DNA of 64,000 nucleotides. Source: Gigaspora margarita. Lineage: Eukaryota; Glomeromycota; Glomeromycetes; Diversisporales; Gigasporaceae. The notes under the pieces were generated by a model, which saw only the letters and a list, made by a program, of their open reading frames with translations, had not been told where the DNA came from and made no database searches. The position numbers and the translations under genes are program-made. Numbering within the stretch: position 1 is the stretch's first letter; each line of letters begins with the position of its first letter. Location: the NCBI GenBank assembly GCA_009809945.1, contig WTPW01002093.1, positions 52,355 through 116,354 on the forward strand, in the 5' to 3' direction. Below are positions 19,899 through 31,350 of this stretch, in pieces.

Positions 19899-21690
19899 AT
19901 GAAGGTTTTTATAAATTTTCTTTATCTACTTCTTATACAGAATTTTATATTTATTTCGGTTTGCCAATTTGTTCCTGATCCGCGATATGAACAAACTAGC
20001 ACCTTAGTAGATAACAAAATTTATTTTTTTGGTGGTAGTACTAGAAAACCAAATTATACAAATGAAGTAGTATATCTTGATTTATCAACACTATTTAATG
20101 CGACCTGGCCTCTATGGGTTAAAAATCCTATGGGAATTCCATCAAAAGAAATTCTTGCCTCATCATGTCTTAGTTCTATAGATAATTCAACAGTTTTCTT
20201 AATTGGTGGACTATCCCTCGACCAAACGAATCAAAAAATTATAAATCCTCTATTAGTATATTCATTTAATTCTAAAACTTCACAATGGAATACGGTAAAA
20301 ACTACTGGGTTTTATAATTATTCTGTTACTTTGATTCGTATGAATGCCGTTATGAATGATGATGGGAATATATATATATTTGGCGGAATTCAAGTAAATT
20401 ATACTGTCAAATCGACTACTCATGGCTCATATCTTAATAAAATGAATGTGTTTAATACAAAAACACTAACTTGGTCGTCATTGAATCTCATTACTAATGT
20501 TCCAACACCTCGTGCATCTTATACTGCTACCTTGTTGAATAATAGTCTTATAATTTACATTGGAGGTTTAAGTAAAAATAAAATTAATATTAATATGAAT
20601 GAGGTAACAAATTACTATTTTAATTTCATTTATTAATAAATTTAAATTAATAAAGAAAATAATATCTGATATAGTTAAAAATATTTAACTTAAAATCCTT
20701 AAGTTGGTCCAATATGGTATGTAAGAAATATTTAAGTTGAGTGAGTTTTTAAATATATATACTAATTTTTATTTATCCAGCAAACTATTGGAGATACAAT
20801 TACCGCTCGTAATGCTCATTCCGCCGTCTTAAGTATGTCATAATGAAATCACTTTCAAATTTAAAATTTTCGAAATTGTTTAAAGTTATACAGAATGAAT
20901 AATTGGACAATGATAGACTCTATTTCTATTCTATACATGTCAATGTATAAATGAACTAGCAAGATGAATATGTTCAATGTTCAGTCAAATTCATATGATA
21001 AGGANGATATTAATCCTTATTTAAATCGATGAATGTTGTAATTTTTTTTTGAAATTTCTAAATATTAAATTTCTTTTTCATAGCCCAAGATGGCCGTATA
21101 ATCATATTTGGTGGTAGTTCGGCAAATAGTAGTACACGAACCACCACACTTCGTGCTTATCCTGATGTTGCAGTGTTAAATACAAATGTTTCTCCATATA
21201 AATGGTCGATCCCAAATATTTCATCAGCAAATTCTCCACAATCTCTTTGCTATCATTCCGCAGAAATATATAAGAATATTATGATAATAGCATTCGGTAA
21301 TCTTTTTTAAATGTGTCTGTCTGTTACAATAATTTAAGATATTTTTTAACATGCTGTTTTATATTATATTAAGGGATTATAACTTCTGATCAATTACAAA
21401 CATCAGCGCCACTTAACAAAAATATTTATTTGTTTAATGTTCAAAATTATGCATGGATTTCTTCGAATACATCAACATCGATCCCACCAACATCAAAAGA
21501 AACGGGCTCAAACAATCAGTCTAATGATATGACTATTGGAATCAGCGTTGGTATAAGTGGATTTATTTTTATTCTAAGCTTGATCATTGGATTTTCTTAT
21601 TATAGACACAGAAAATTAAAAAAGAATATTATCGAAATTCCTGGAACCGATTATTATCTTACCGAGATATCTAATAATGAAAAATTTTAA
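19899..21690 (+). CDS. Kelch-repeat single-pass membrane protein, copy A1
   Basis: Four exons (19899-20603, 20781-20832, 21084-21296, 21374-21690) joined by three GT-AG introns with consistent phase give 428 residues. An N-terminal signal peptide (hydrophobic LYLLLIQNFIFISVCQ) is followed by a Kelch beta-propeller with hydrophobic-GG motifs NKIYFFGG, NIYIFGG, LIIYIGG, RIIIFGG and a degenerate MIIAFG, then one transmembrane helix (GISVGISGFIFILSLIIGF) and a basic stop-transfer (YYRHRKLKK) with a cytosolic tail of about 30 residues ending NEKF. Expected topology: propeller outside, tail inside, several N-glycosylation sequons. Role inferred as cell-surface recognition or binding. Intron positions are identical in A2, which supports the model. 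Appears intact. Confidence 0.85.
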
Positions 21691-22518
21691 CTATCTAATA
21701 TAAATCTATAAATATCTTGATAGTATTATCACTATAATTTGAAGGCTATGATTTAAGTTGCTATGAACAAAATATTGTCAAATTAAAGTAATACAAAGTT
21801 ATTTTTTTAAGTATGTACGCATCCATATTTGATGGTATTTTATATGTAATTTTCCTATCTTCATATTTAAAAAATATTTAAAAAGTAAATTAAAGCAGCT
21901 TTGTGATATATCAAAATATTTAATAAAAATATGCAGAATATTTTCTTGGTGATTTTTATGATAGCATAAAATCAATATATGGGATATAATTCAGATTTAA
22001 TTGTTGGTATTTATAGTGTCTTATCTTATATACAATAGTAGTTTGCATTTAAAGTCTTGGTGTTATTATGACTGAATGAAAATGAATAAGTAAAAATATC
22101 AGAAAAAAAAAGAATATTAGTGAAATATCTTTAGCAACTAAGACAAACGTCTATAAGAAGACTCCTTAATATGATCTTGAATACGATGAAACGTTGTGGC
22201 AAAACGTTATGGCAAAACTAGGGACGCTAATTTTACGTGCTTGCAAATCGCATAGGCAATAACTAAAGTTGGCACTTGTGGTTCAATGTATACTTGTCAT
22301 ATATATTAATCGTAAAAATAATTGACATTCCTTCGATCATTTTTGAAATTTCGTCGATATGATTAATACTAATGCTAATAATATTAAAAAGTTCCTAAAT
22401 TTAAGAATTCATCTACATCAGGAACTGCAGTAATAATTTCTACATTTACTGTACAGCGTGAGTCCAAATATGTACTTATTACGCATAATACTTAAGTAAA
22501 AATATCTCTTACGTAAGC
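21691..22518. other. Intergenic spacer between Kelch gene and BTB relic (A1)
   Basis: AT-rich; shared with 38602-39395. No gene seen. Confidence 0.6.
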
Positions 22519-23340
22519 ATGAAAAATCTTTCGTTGTACAACAGTTTTTTAAAAAAACTTTCTAGTGACTTAACAAATCTTCTTGAAAATAGTGAAGATT
22601 ACAACATATTAATTGAAGTCGGTCGAATACCGAACTTTCAAACATTTAATGCCTATTTTATTATTTTGAATTCTCAATGTTCTTACTTTCGCGTATGAAC
22701 TGGTTAAAATAACTTATTATGTAAAGAATATTAAAAAATTCAGTAAACACATATTTCTGCTATAGTTCATGAAATTTTTATCAAGCAAGTCTAATTATCT
22801 ATTACTAATTTTTTAATTTGCAATTATGCATCGTTTTCATCCTTTACGAAAGTATTGTTCCATTTGATTAAATCGATGTATCTACAATCTTGATCTTTTA
22901 TTTATTTTTAATGAATTTTAACTTGAAGAAATAGTTAATACCACGCAATCACAAATGGTTAAAATAGGATATGTCAGAAATACGCTAAAATTTATAAATT
23001 AAGATTTGAAAATAATAGTTTTATAGTTTTACACAATTTTGTAATAATATTATTGTTAAGTAACAAATATTCTTTTAACCTTGTCGATTTTATTTTACTA
23101 TAGTATTTCAATTATATTAATGATCATGCATAATTCCAATCAAGTCCGGATTTTCATCAAAACCTAGTCTCCCTCTTAAAACTTGCCAATTTACAAATGG
23201 ATGAAGGAAAAGTTTGGATCATTCCATTAGATGGTTAATTACTCAAAATCTTAACCTGAATTTTAATCCCGCATAATGACCTGAATTAACCTTTACACGA
23301 TATCATCGAATTCTTAAACCTGAATTATACAACGACATGA
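22519..23340 (+). pseudogene. BTB-BACK gene relic (A1)
   Basis: A 59-codon frame from the ATG at 22519 reads LSSDLTNLLENSEDYNILIE and FNAYFIILNSQCSYFR, a typical glomeromycete BTB (POZ) start, and stops at 22696-22698. Decayed continuation is readable: LVKITYYVKNIKKFS, later NLEEIVNTTQSQM-like, and a BACK-like SLLKLANLQMDEGKVW with ITQNLNLNFNPA near 23180-23270. BTB-BACK proteins usually act as substrate adaptors of cullin-3 ligases, here without a surviving C-terminal domain. A full-length gene is excluded by many stops and frame changes. Confidence 0.65.
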
Positions 23341-23509
23341 TGAAGCTATTACTTCAGTTTCTTGCCCTTCGATAGTCTTATATACTTCGTTGCTACCACT
23401 TTTATTACAACTTCAAATCGTAAATACAAGTTGATTTTTGGCGAGAAATTATTATTGATCCCTTTAATATGTTATACATGAACTATTAATGCGCTTTTTT
23501 TTTTTTTTA

Positions 23510-23540
<31 letters not shown>

Positions 23541-24440
23541 TTCTACATAGATTAACCAGAAAAGTCTGTCATACGAAGCATGTTCAAGCTGTCAATTGCT
23601 GGTGCTGAAGTTTTACAGGAGTCGTTGAGGCCTGTTGCAGAAAGGATAGTTGAGCCTTCATTGTCATGTCATATTCTGAGCTTTCCGAATCTTCATCGCA
23701 ACATCTTAATACTGATATTCGTAGTAATTCCAAAGTTCGAAAGGAAAAATAATATTTATCATTTATTAATTTACAATTATAAAATATCTTTATTAATCCA
23801 ATACAGTAGAATAAAAATTAATATCTTTAATTTATCATAAACATTAACCATAGGATTCTATTCTATCTCTCAAAAAATTATAATATATAATATAACCAAT
23901 CGATTGCTAGATTATCTACTTTCCATCCTCAGCATTATTCTCATTATAAGTACAGTACCTGCATCTTCGATTTTATTTATTAAATTAATACTAAATTAAT
24001 ACTCCTAAACCTCATTACATTTCTGATATTGACTTCTACTATATTTTATTCTTTATCACATAAATGATTGGCTCAAATTTTATTTAACCCATATATATGG
24101 TTTAAAATTAATTAAGGGAATAAGATACGAATTTCACAAAATGAATTAAAAAGTCTAAATGGGCTTCGTGTGATGCTCATCTACTAGCACTGCTCTTTTA
24201 TTAATTGTTATCAAATGAGATAACAGTAATATATACCATAAGCACATTAACTTTTGTCTAGAGTTGTTAATAATATATATCATTTATTAATTTATTATCA
24301 TAAACGCCATAAATAATTCTAGTTGATTCAATAGAATAAAGCTAATAACCTTTAATTTATCATAAACATTAGCTATAAGATTTTATTCTATTACTTAAAA
24401 AAAATTACAAAATACAACCAGTTGCTAGATTGTCTGAAAA
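23341..24440. repeat. Partial extra copy of the B-unit left flank
   Basis: Matches 26830-28190 (and 40160-41430), including a poly-T/poly-A tract near 23500 and GTCAATTGCTGGTGCTGAAG near 23595. It lacks the 250-bp insert that holds the foldback MITE at 27832-28019. It shows a local duplication of about 3.5 kb between A1 and B2. No gene. Confidence 0.7.
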
Positions 24441-24700
24441 GAACCATTCTATTTTTCTATAGGCTCCTATTCATATTGTCTTGAGATTTCTCTTCTTATA
24501 CCTCTATATCTTCATGTTCAGCTATTTTATCATTCATTTCTCATCATACACAACACCCATTTTCTCGTCAAGTCTTTAACATTAACGCCACAGTCAAATT
24601 TTGATGCAACACATTTATGGTTATTTTGTCGGATTCTAACCAATCATCCACAGAAGTTTTTTTCTGTCTTTTTAATATAATTAGATTTTTACCATCAGAT
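24441..24700. other. Short unique spacer
   Basis: No feature recognised. Confidence 0.4.
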
Positions 24701-25646
24701 GATGAAAAGCCTGTCAACGAAGTGACAGGGCGATCATTATTGCGAAATCAGATGACTTTATGATCAGGCATATTACAGGTTTTTCATGTATCCTTTTATG
24801 GTTATTCTTTGACTATTGTCGTTATATGTTGAAACTTGTATTTACAGGTAATTTTGGATTAGCATATGATTTTCAGAAATTCACATTGTTATGTTTATTG
24901 TTAGGGGTAAGGGACAATGAGAAGAATATTTAAGGCTGATTGTCTTGAGAAAGAAGAGGTATCTTTTTCTTCGCTATCGCTCGCCTTGTAGAGGCTGGCT
25001 CTATCGCCCTCCCTTACCCACCCGAAGTCAAGCAAGTGAAACTGTTGTTATGCCAGGCTCCACGGCTGCGTTAGACCTGATGTTTTTGATATGCCAGGCT
25101 CCACGGCTGCGTTAGCAGCGCAAGGACCTGATGTTTTGTTTGGTTCCGCGCAAGGACCTGTTTTGTACCTGGCTCCACGGCTGCAAGTGGCAGTGCAAGG
25201 ACCAGAGGTAGTATTTGGTTCCACGGTTGCAAATGGCAGTGCAAGGACCAGTTGTTGTATTTGGCTCCACGGCTGCAAGTGGCAGTGCAAGGACCAGTTG
25301 TTGTATTTGGCTCCACGGCTGCAAGTGGCAGTGCAAGGACCAGTTGTTGTATTTGGCTCCATGGCTGCAAGTGGCAGTGCAAGGACCAGTATAATGAAAA
25401 GCCTGTCAACGAAGTACCTCACTAACCAAAACTGAGATCAGGAATATAACCAACAACCTTGTGACAGGGCGATCATTATTGCGAGATCAGATGATTTTAT
25501 GACTGATCATGTACAGGTTTTGTTATGTATCCTTTTATGGTTATTCTTTGATTATTGTCGTGAGATTTCGTAACTTGTTTTTACAGGTAATTTCAGATTT
25601 GCATATAATTTTGATATTCACATGATTATTGTTAGATCGATAATGA
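24701..25646. repeat. Direct duplication flanking the minisatellite
   Basis: A segment at 24701-24920 (GATGAAAAGCCTGTCAACGA, later ACAGGGCGATCATTATTGCG and ATCCTTTTATGGTTATTC) recurs at 25393-25646 with small changes and one 40-base insertion. Each copy is followed by a block of the 46-bp satellite, so repeat plus satellite duplicated together. Confidence 0.75.
25053..25390. repeat. 46-bp minisatellite, block 1
   Basis: About seven units, the last four regular, based on GGCTCCACGGCTGCAAGTGG followed by CAGTGCAAGGACCAGTTGTT. GC content is far above the surroundings. Because 46 is not a multiple of three and the unit lacks stops in several frames, long frames open on both strands; they are by-products, not genes. 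Confidence 0.85.
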
Positions 25647-25950
25647 GGGATCCACGGCTGCATTAGCAATGCAAGGACCTGTAGTATGTATACCTGGCTC
25701 CACGGGCTACAAGTGGCAGTGCAAGGACCAGAGGTAGTTGGCTCCACGGCTGCAAGTGGCAGTGCAAGGACCTGTTGTGTACCTGGCTCCAAGGCTGCAA
25801 GTGGCAGTGCAAGGACCAGAGGTAGTTGGATCCGCGGCTGCAAGTGGCAGTGCAAGGACCTGTTGTTGTATTTGGCTTCACAGCTGCAAGTGGCAGTGCA
25901 AGGACCAGTTGTTGTATTAGCTCCACGGCTGTAAGTGGCAGTGCAAGGCC
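25647..25950. repeat. 46-bp minisatellite, block 2
   Basis: Seven units of the same family as block 1, slightly shorter and more varied (39-46 bp), ending at CAAGGCC. Confidence 0.85.
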
Positions 25951-26769
25951 ATAAGAATGAACCTCGTTCATACCGGCAGGAACACTTTACAGATTCTCTT
26001 TTCAGCTATGAGAATATTCGACGGGTTTTCCCTCCCTCTTTATGAAGGCATCATAGGTGTCCATGTCGTTTGCTGTTGTGATGAATGCATGTCGCTATGG
26101 TGGAAAATATGATTATGTATATTAGAGCCAATAAGGGTAGCAGGCCCCTTATCCCATATGTTTTTCAGATTTGTAAATAAAGTCATTCAGTTTTTTGTAT
26201 AAAGTCAGCCGATTGAGCAAGAATAATGATTCTTTCAAATTCATACATGATCAACAATCTCTGACTGGAATTCATCGATTTTATTATAATTGGTTAACAT
26301 CGTAGAGTATCTATCTGGCTATGGACACTGAAAATGAATTAAACCAACCTTATAAATCCGCAATATTTAACATTACAAATATACACAAGCACGTAACAGA
26401 TAAACTCCGATTTACGACAAACAAATTTTAATTAAGTGTCGATGAATGAATGGCCTTGAAAATCTTTATGGGTAAGATTTCCAATTATTCATTCGCGATA
26501 TTCAAATCCCCAAACCTAAGCATATTTGGTTGTTTCACGACATAAAATAAAATTATAATATCGTTTACATGCACCAATTTTTTTTTTTAATAATAATTTT
26601 TTGTGGCATAATTGATAAGTTTATTTAAAGAATGCATAAATTTAATAATATCCATAATTGGATAAAATCCCATTCACTGGTCTCCACAAGATAGAGCGAA
26701 ACCCAATTACTAAAATAAAAACTCTTTTAAAATTCTTGGGTTTGATTTTCTTGTGGTACTGGTTCGGTC
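25951..26769. other. Non-coding region after the minisatellite
   Basis: Higher GC to about 26200, then AT-rich. No recognised gene. An AATAAA near 26176 could be chance. Confidence 0.4.
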
Positions 26770-27831
26770 CTTTACACAATATCATCGAATTATTAAACTG
26801 AATTATGTAACATGGTGAATAAGGCTTTTCATTTTCTTGCCCTTCGATAGTCATAACTACTGTATTGCCACCAAGAAATACTTTTATTACAACTTCAAAT
26901 CGTAAGCACAAGTTGATTTTTAGCGATAAATTATTATTGATCCTTTTAATGCGTTATACATGACTATTAATGTGCCTTTTTTTTTTTGTTTTTTTTTTTC
27001 TTTTTTTACAAAAAAAAATTATACATATATTAGCCAGAAAAGTCTTCATACTAAGCATGCTCAAGTTGCCAATTGCTGGTGCTGAAGTTCACAAGAGTCG
27101 TTGAGACATGTTACTAAAAGGGTAGTTGAGACTTCATGGTCATGTTCGGAGCTTTCACATCTGCATTGCAACATCTTATCTAATCCTAGCAATTCCAAAG
27201 TTCGCAAGGAATAAATAATATTTATAATTTATTAATAATTTACATTATAAAATATCTTGATTGATTCATTAAAATAAAATTAATTAACTTTAATTTATCA
27301 TAAACATTAACTATAAGATTCTATAACATCTCTCAAAAAAATTACAATGTATAATATAACCAATTGATTGCTAGATTATCTTCTTTCCATCTTCTGCATT
27401 AATTTCTTTATACGTACAGTACCTGTTTCCTCCCCAATTTTATTTATTAAATTAATACAAATTAATACTCCTAAACCTTTACTATATTTGCTTCGACCTA
27501 TATTTTTCTACCCCAATATTCTTTATTACATAAATGATTAAATTTTATTTAACCTTATCCCTCATCCTCATATTAAGTATTCACTGAAATGAGAGTTTTT
27601 CGCCCAAAAGATGTGTGTTTTGAATATTAAAAGGTCAAAAAGTTAAATGAACTTCGTGGTGATGCTCATATACTTTGCACCACTCTTTTATTAACTGTGA
27701 CCAAATGAGATAATAGTAAATCGAGAAAATATATACCATAAACACATTAACTTTTGCCTAGAGTTGTTAATGGGTTGAGCTCACTCCGGAACCGTTACGC
27801 ATGGAATGAATAATATGGGGTGAGTCGATAT

Positions 27832-28019
27832 AAACGCACCATATTTTTTCTAAGTAAATTTTTTAAAACTTTAAACAAGAATAAATTAACAACAATTAAT
27901 CAAATTTAATAAAATTTTTTTAAATCAATTCTAAAAACTTTTAGAATTTATTAAAAAAATTTTACTAAATTTTTGCTTGAAGATTTAAAAAATTTCATTA
28001 AAAACAATATGGTGCGTTT
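27832..28019. mobile_element. Foldback MITE, 188 bp (B2)
   Basis: Nearly palindromic over its whole length: ends AAACGCACCATATT and its inverse, centre TTCTAAAAACTTTTAGAA. It sits in a 250-bp insert that the partial copy at 24276 lacks. The same element is in B3. Confidence 0.7.
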
Positions 28020-29161
28020 CATCCTCATTTAATAATATATTATCATAAATACCTTAAGTAATTTTAGTTGATTCAATAGAATAAAGTTAATAGCCTTTAA
28101 TATATCATAAACATTAGCTATAAGATTTTATTCTATCACTCAAAAAATTACAAAGTAATATAACCAACCAGCTGCTAAATTGTCTGAAAAAATCCACTCT
28201 ACTCTTCCATCAACAGCTTATTCTCTTCATCTTTCCCAGATTTATTCATCTAAATTAATACCTCCTAAATCTCTTAACATATTTGCTTCAACTCAATATT
28301 TCCTACCTTAATATTCTTACATCTAAATATCACTCTTTTTTATCATATAGTTAGCTTTAACAACTTATGGCAACTTTTTAATGAACATATATCTAATCAA
28401 AAATAAATCAAATGGGCTATCTTAACTCATAACACGTCCGTATCTGTGACAGGTTACGCCAATGATATCAACTAACTGTCAATTATTCCCAGCACGCCTT
28501 TACTGGCTAATTCACGTATACACAATGTGTTTAAAATATTTTACGGAACTATATAGACATGAATAAAGGTTCTTTTCGATATAGAATTAATTAAAAACAA
28601 ATAACTACATAAAAAAATAAGGCATCTATCCTTAAAAATAAAATAGCGAATATTGTAAATGCAATAACTTAATAATTTGACTTTAAAACAAATAGGAGCC
28701 TAAATATTATTAGACTTTTTATTTTCTCACTTCATTCTCTAGGCAAAAATATATCCGAAGTTTTGTAACCTGTGAGGTATTCAAAGGATCACCTCCGCAC
28801 TGAGAGCTTAAAAATCATTAATTTATTTTATAAGCCTCATTAAAATTCTTTTTTTTTTATAAATTTTATTATCAGTAGGTATTTAAACTTTCGATTTATA
28901 CACTTTCTTATGTTGGATAAAAAAAAATTCACATATAAGATAGTAAAAAAAAGAAATAAATAAATATGGTTAAAATCACCTTTATATATTTTTCACTTAC
29001 TAAGTTTTTCAAATGCTACATGCTATTTATCATAATTTATACCCGAAAAGGTACAGTCAGGAAGATAATCGGCATTAGTGTGTACCTTGTCACTCCTGTT
29101 TTTGTTAAAGCTTCATTTCTTATTAAAAATCCCTATCATATGTTTAAACATAATTGATTCA
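28020..29161. other. AT-rich region downstream of the B2 kinase
   Basis: No supported gene. A 63-codon frame at 28966-29157 is identical in B3 (42204-42395), but the whole region is identical there, so that is not evidence of coding. Confidence 0.5.
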
Positions 29162-30362
29162 CTAAATATCATCCGGAACTTCTATATCACCTGCAGTTTT
29201 AGTAATATATGTTTTTAATAACTTCGAACTAATTTCTGATACGTTATATGGTTTGCTGGTATATATATTGTTTAATTTTTCAGTAATCATAGGTAAAGTT
29301 TTAATGATTTCATCACTTTCTAAGAATTGCTTTCTAATTCTATTTTCGTTCTCATTTTCAATATCACTCTCATTTTCGACAGCGTTCTCATTTTCGATAT
29401 CACTCTCATTTTCGGTATTACTTTTGACAACATCCGACAATTTTAAGAATAGCTTTTTAATTATACTTTTACTTTTAATTTTCTTATTTTCGATAATTTT
29501 CTTGTTTTCGATAATTTTCTTATTTTCGATAATTTTCAACCATTCATGTAATTTAGTAATTAATTCAATACTATTAGGACGTTTTTCTGGATCAGAATTC
29601 ATGCAAGGATTTGCCAACTCAATATAGCAATCAGGAGTACCAGGTGCAAATTTTGGTCGTAATCCATTACAAATCATAATTGCCAGATCAATATCAAATT
29701 TATAATTATTAAAAGACCTTTGCCCAGTTGTCATCTCGACCATGATAATTCCAAACGAAAAAATATCTGATGCTTTTGTATATCGGTGCTTTTTTTGTAA
29801 GAGTTCTGGTGCAATATAAGGTAAAGCTCCATGAATACGTTCATCTTGTTCTTTTTCATCTAGTGGTTTTGATAAACCTAGATCTGTAATATATGCTTTA
29901 TAATTTTTCTTTAGTAAGATATTTCCGGATGTAAATCTCGATAAATATTTTTTAGAATGAATACGATAAAGATTAGACACAATATCGTGGAGTATCTTTA
30001 ATTTAGGTTTCCATTCAAATTTAAAAATGTTGGGAAGGTTTTTACTTAATGATCCATATTTTGCATAACTAAGTACTAAGATATAGTCTTTTGTTTTTTC
30101 ATCTCTAGATATTCCCAAATATTGTGATAAGCTATGACAAGCTTTTAACTAAAAAAAAATAAAATTAATTCGAAATTAAAAATAAATATTAAAATTGTTT
30201 AAAAAAAAATACCTCTTTTAAAAATTGATCTCTATTTTTATTAGAATCCTTTACAATCTTAATTGCTACATTTTCATATGACCCATATCGGTTCAGATAA
30301 TTTGTTTTAAAAACAGTAGAGAACGCTCCTTCGCCAATCTCTTCAATATTTTCAAACGTCAT
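29162..30362 (-). CDS. Protein kinase-like protein, copy B2, catalytic loop lost
   Basis: Two exons (30362-30213 and 30148-29162) around a 64-base GT-AG intron encode 378 residues if translation starts at the ATG overlapping the end of the Sel1 ORF. N-lobe: Gly loop IGEGAFSTVF and VAIK lysine (ENVAIKIVKD). C-lobe: TDLGLSKP in place of DFG, LPYIAPELLQ (APE), DIFSFGIIMVEM. The catalytic loop reads YLSRFTSGNILL where B3 has YLHRDLHPGNILL: a 2-nt and a 1-nt deletion together keep frame but remove HRD, so it should be a pseudokinase. The C-terminal tail has three KIIEN units and ESDIENEN repeats. May be a dead gene that happens to stay open, or once the C-terminal half of a Sel1-kinase fusion. Confidence 0.7.
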
Positions 30363-31350
30363 ATGGTATCCAATGGAAATATTTGTTTTTTTCTTCAGTA
30401 GTATCATTTTGTTCAGTAATAGCTGATTTTAAATACCATTCAAAAGCAATATCAACATTCTTTTCAACAACAATTCCTTGCTGATAAAATTCACCAACAG
30501 AATACATTCCATCAGCATGCCCAATTTCTGCTGATTTTTTGTAATATTCAAACGCTTTCTTTTCATCCTTTTCAACACCAGTTCCATATCGATAACAATT
30601 TCCAACATTACACATTGCTAAAGTGTCCCCCATCTCTGCAGCTTTTTGATAATATATGAATCCCTTATGCTTATCTATTTCAATTCCAATTCCATATTTA
30701 TAACCATATCCAACAGCAATTATTCCTTGAATATCACCCATCTCTGCAGATTTTTGATAATAAATGAATGCCTTATGTTCATCTTTTTCGACTCCAATTC
30801 CATATTGATAACATAACCCAATTTCATATATTCCTTTAACATTCCCCATCTCTGCAGATTTTTGAATATAAATAAACGCCTTTTGCTTATCTTTTTCAAC
30901 TCCAAATCCATTACCATAACATACACCGACAAAATATATTCCGTAAGAATCACCCATCTCTGCTAATTTTTGATAATAATTGAATGCTTTACGTTCATCC
31001 TTTTCAAACCATTTTCCATAACAATAACAACTTGCAATAATGATTTGAACTATAGAGTTAATTGGATTATCTAAGCAAAAATTGATAATATTTTCTGGAT
31101 TTTGCTTCTTTATTATTAGAAATCGTTCTAATGCATCAAGAATTGAAGGTTCTGGCTTGCCTTTCAGGCTTTCTTTTTTATATAGTTTACACATATCATT
31201 AACAATTTCGTTTTGAAAATCATGTGAAAATTCCTGCAAATTATTAACTTCTAAATACAATTGGGTATTATTGTTGGCTATTTGAGAAATATCCGATGAA
31301 CAACCGATTTTTTCGGGTTGTTTTACAAATGGATTATTGCAATTTGACAT
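30352..31350 (-). CDS. Sel1-like repeat protein, copy B2
   Basis: 332 residues without intron. After an N-terminal helical region of about 105 residues come six Sel1-like repeats of 36 residues (signature YYQKSAEMG with CYQYGIGVEKDEHKAF), residues about 108-315, then IPYDV and a stop. Sel1 repeats form TPR-like solenoids that hold partner proteins. The stop follows a 2-nt deletion relative to copy B1, where the protein continues in frame as FENIEE into the kinase domain. The natural product was therefore probably a Sel1-kinase fusion, and this is the truncated form. The 3' 600 bases are almost identical to B3, but the 5' third differs at about 6-7% of sites. Confidence 0.75.
   Translation of the reverse strand: MSNCNNPFVKQPEKIGCSSDISQIANNNTQLYLEVNNLQEFSHDFQNEIVNDMCKLYKKESLKGKPEPSILDALERFLIIKKQNPENIINFCLDNPINSIVQIIIASCYCYGKWFEKDERKAFNYYQKLAEMGDSYGIYFVGVCYGNGFGVEKDKQKAFIYIQKSAEMGNVKGIYEIGLCYQYGIGVEKDEHKAFIYYQKSAEMGDIQGIIAVGYGYKYGIGIEIDKHKGFIYYQKAAEMGDTLAMCNVGNCYRYGTGVEKDEKKAFEYYKKSAEIGHADGMYSVGEFYQQGIVVEKNVDIAFEWYLKSAITEQNDTTEEKNKYFHWIPYDV

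Larger units (their letters stand above)
17231..23340. repeat. Segmental duplication unit A, copy 1
   Basis: Collinear with 34045-40115: fragment of the unknown gene, AT-rich spacer, Kelch gene, BTB-BACK relic. Identity varies along the unit and is highest over the 3' half of the Kelch gene and its introns. Confidence 0.85.

Noticed and set aside
25048-25435. Several overlapping frames of 74-124 codons on both strands with repeats such as LVLALPLAA
   Set aside because: They arise from the 46-bp minisatellite, whose period is not a multiple of three and which lacks stops in several frames; no start context or conserved protein.
28966-29157. 63-codon frame identical in B2 and B3 (42204-42395)
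   Set aside because: The surrounding non-coding DNA is equally identical, so identity is no sign of coding; no recognisable domain.
29253-29627. Hydrophobic 124-codon plus-strand frame, repeated at 42491-42865
   Set aside because: Mirror of the kinase C-terminal KIIEN/DIENEN tail.
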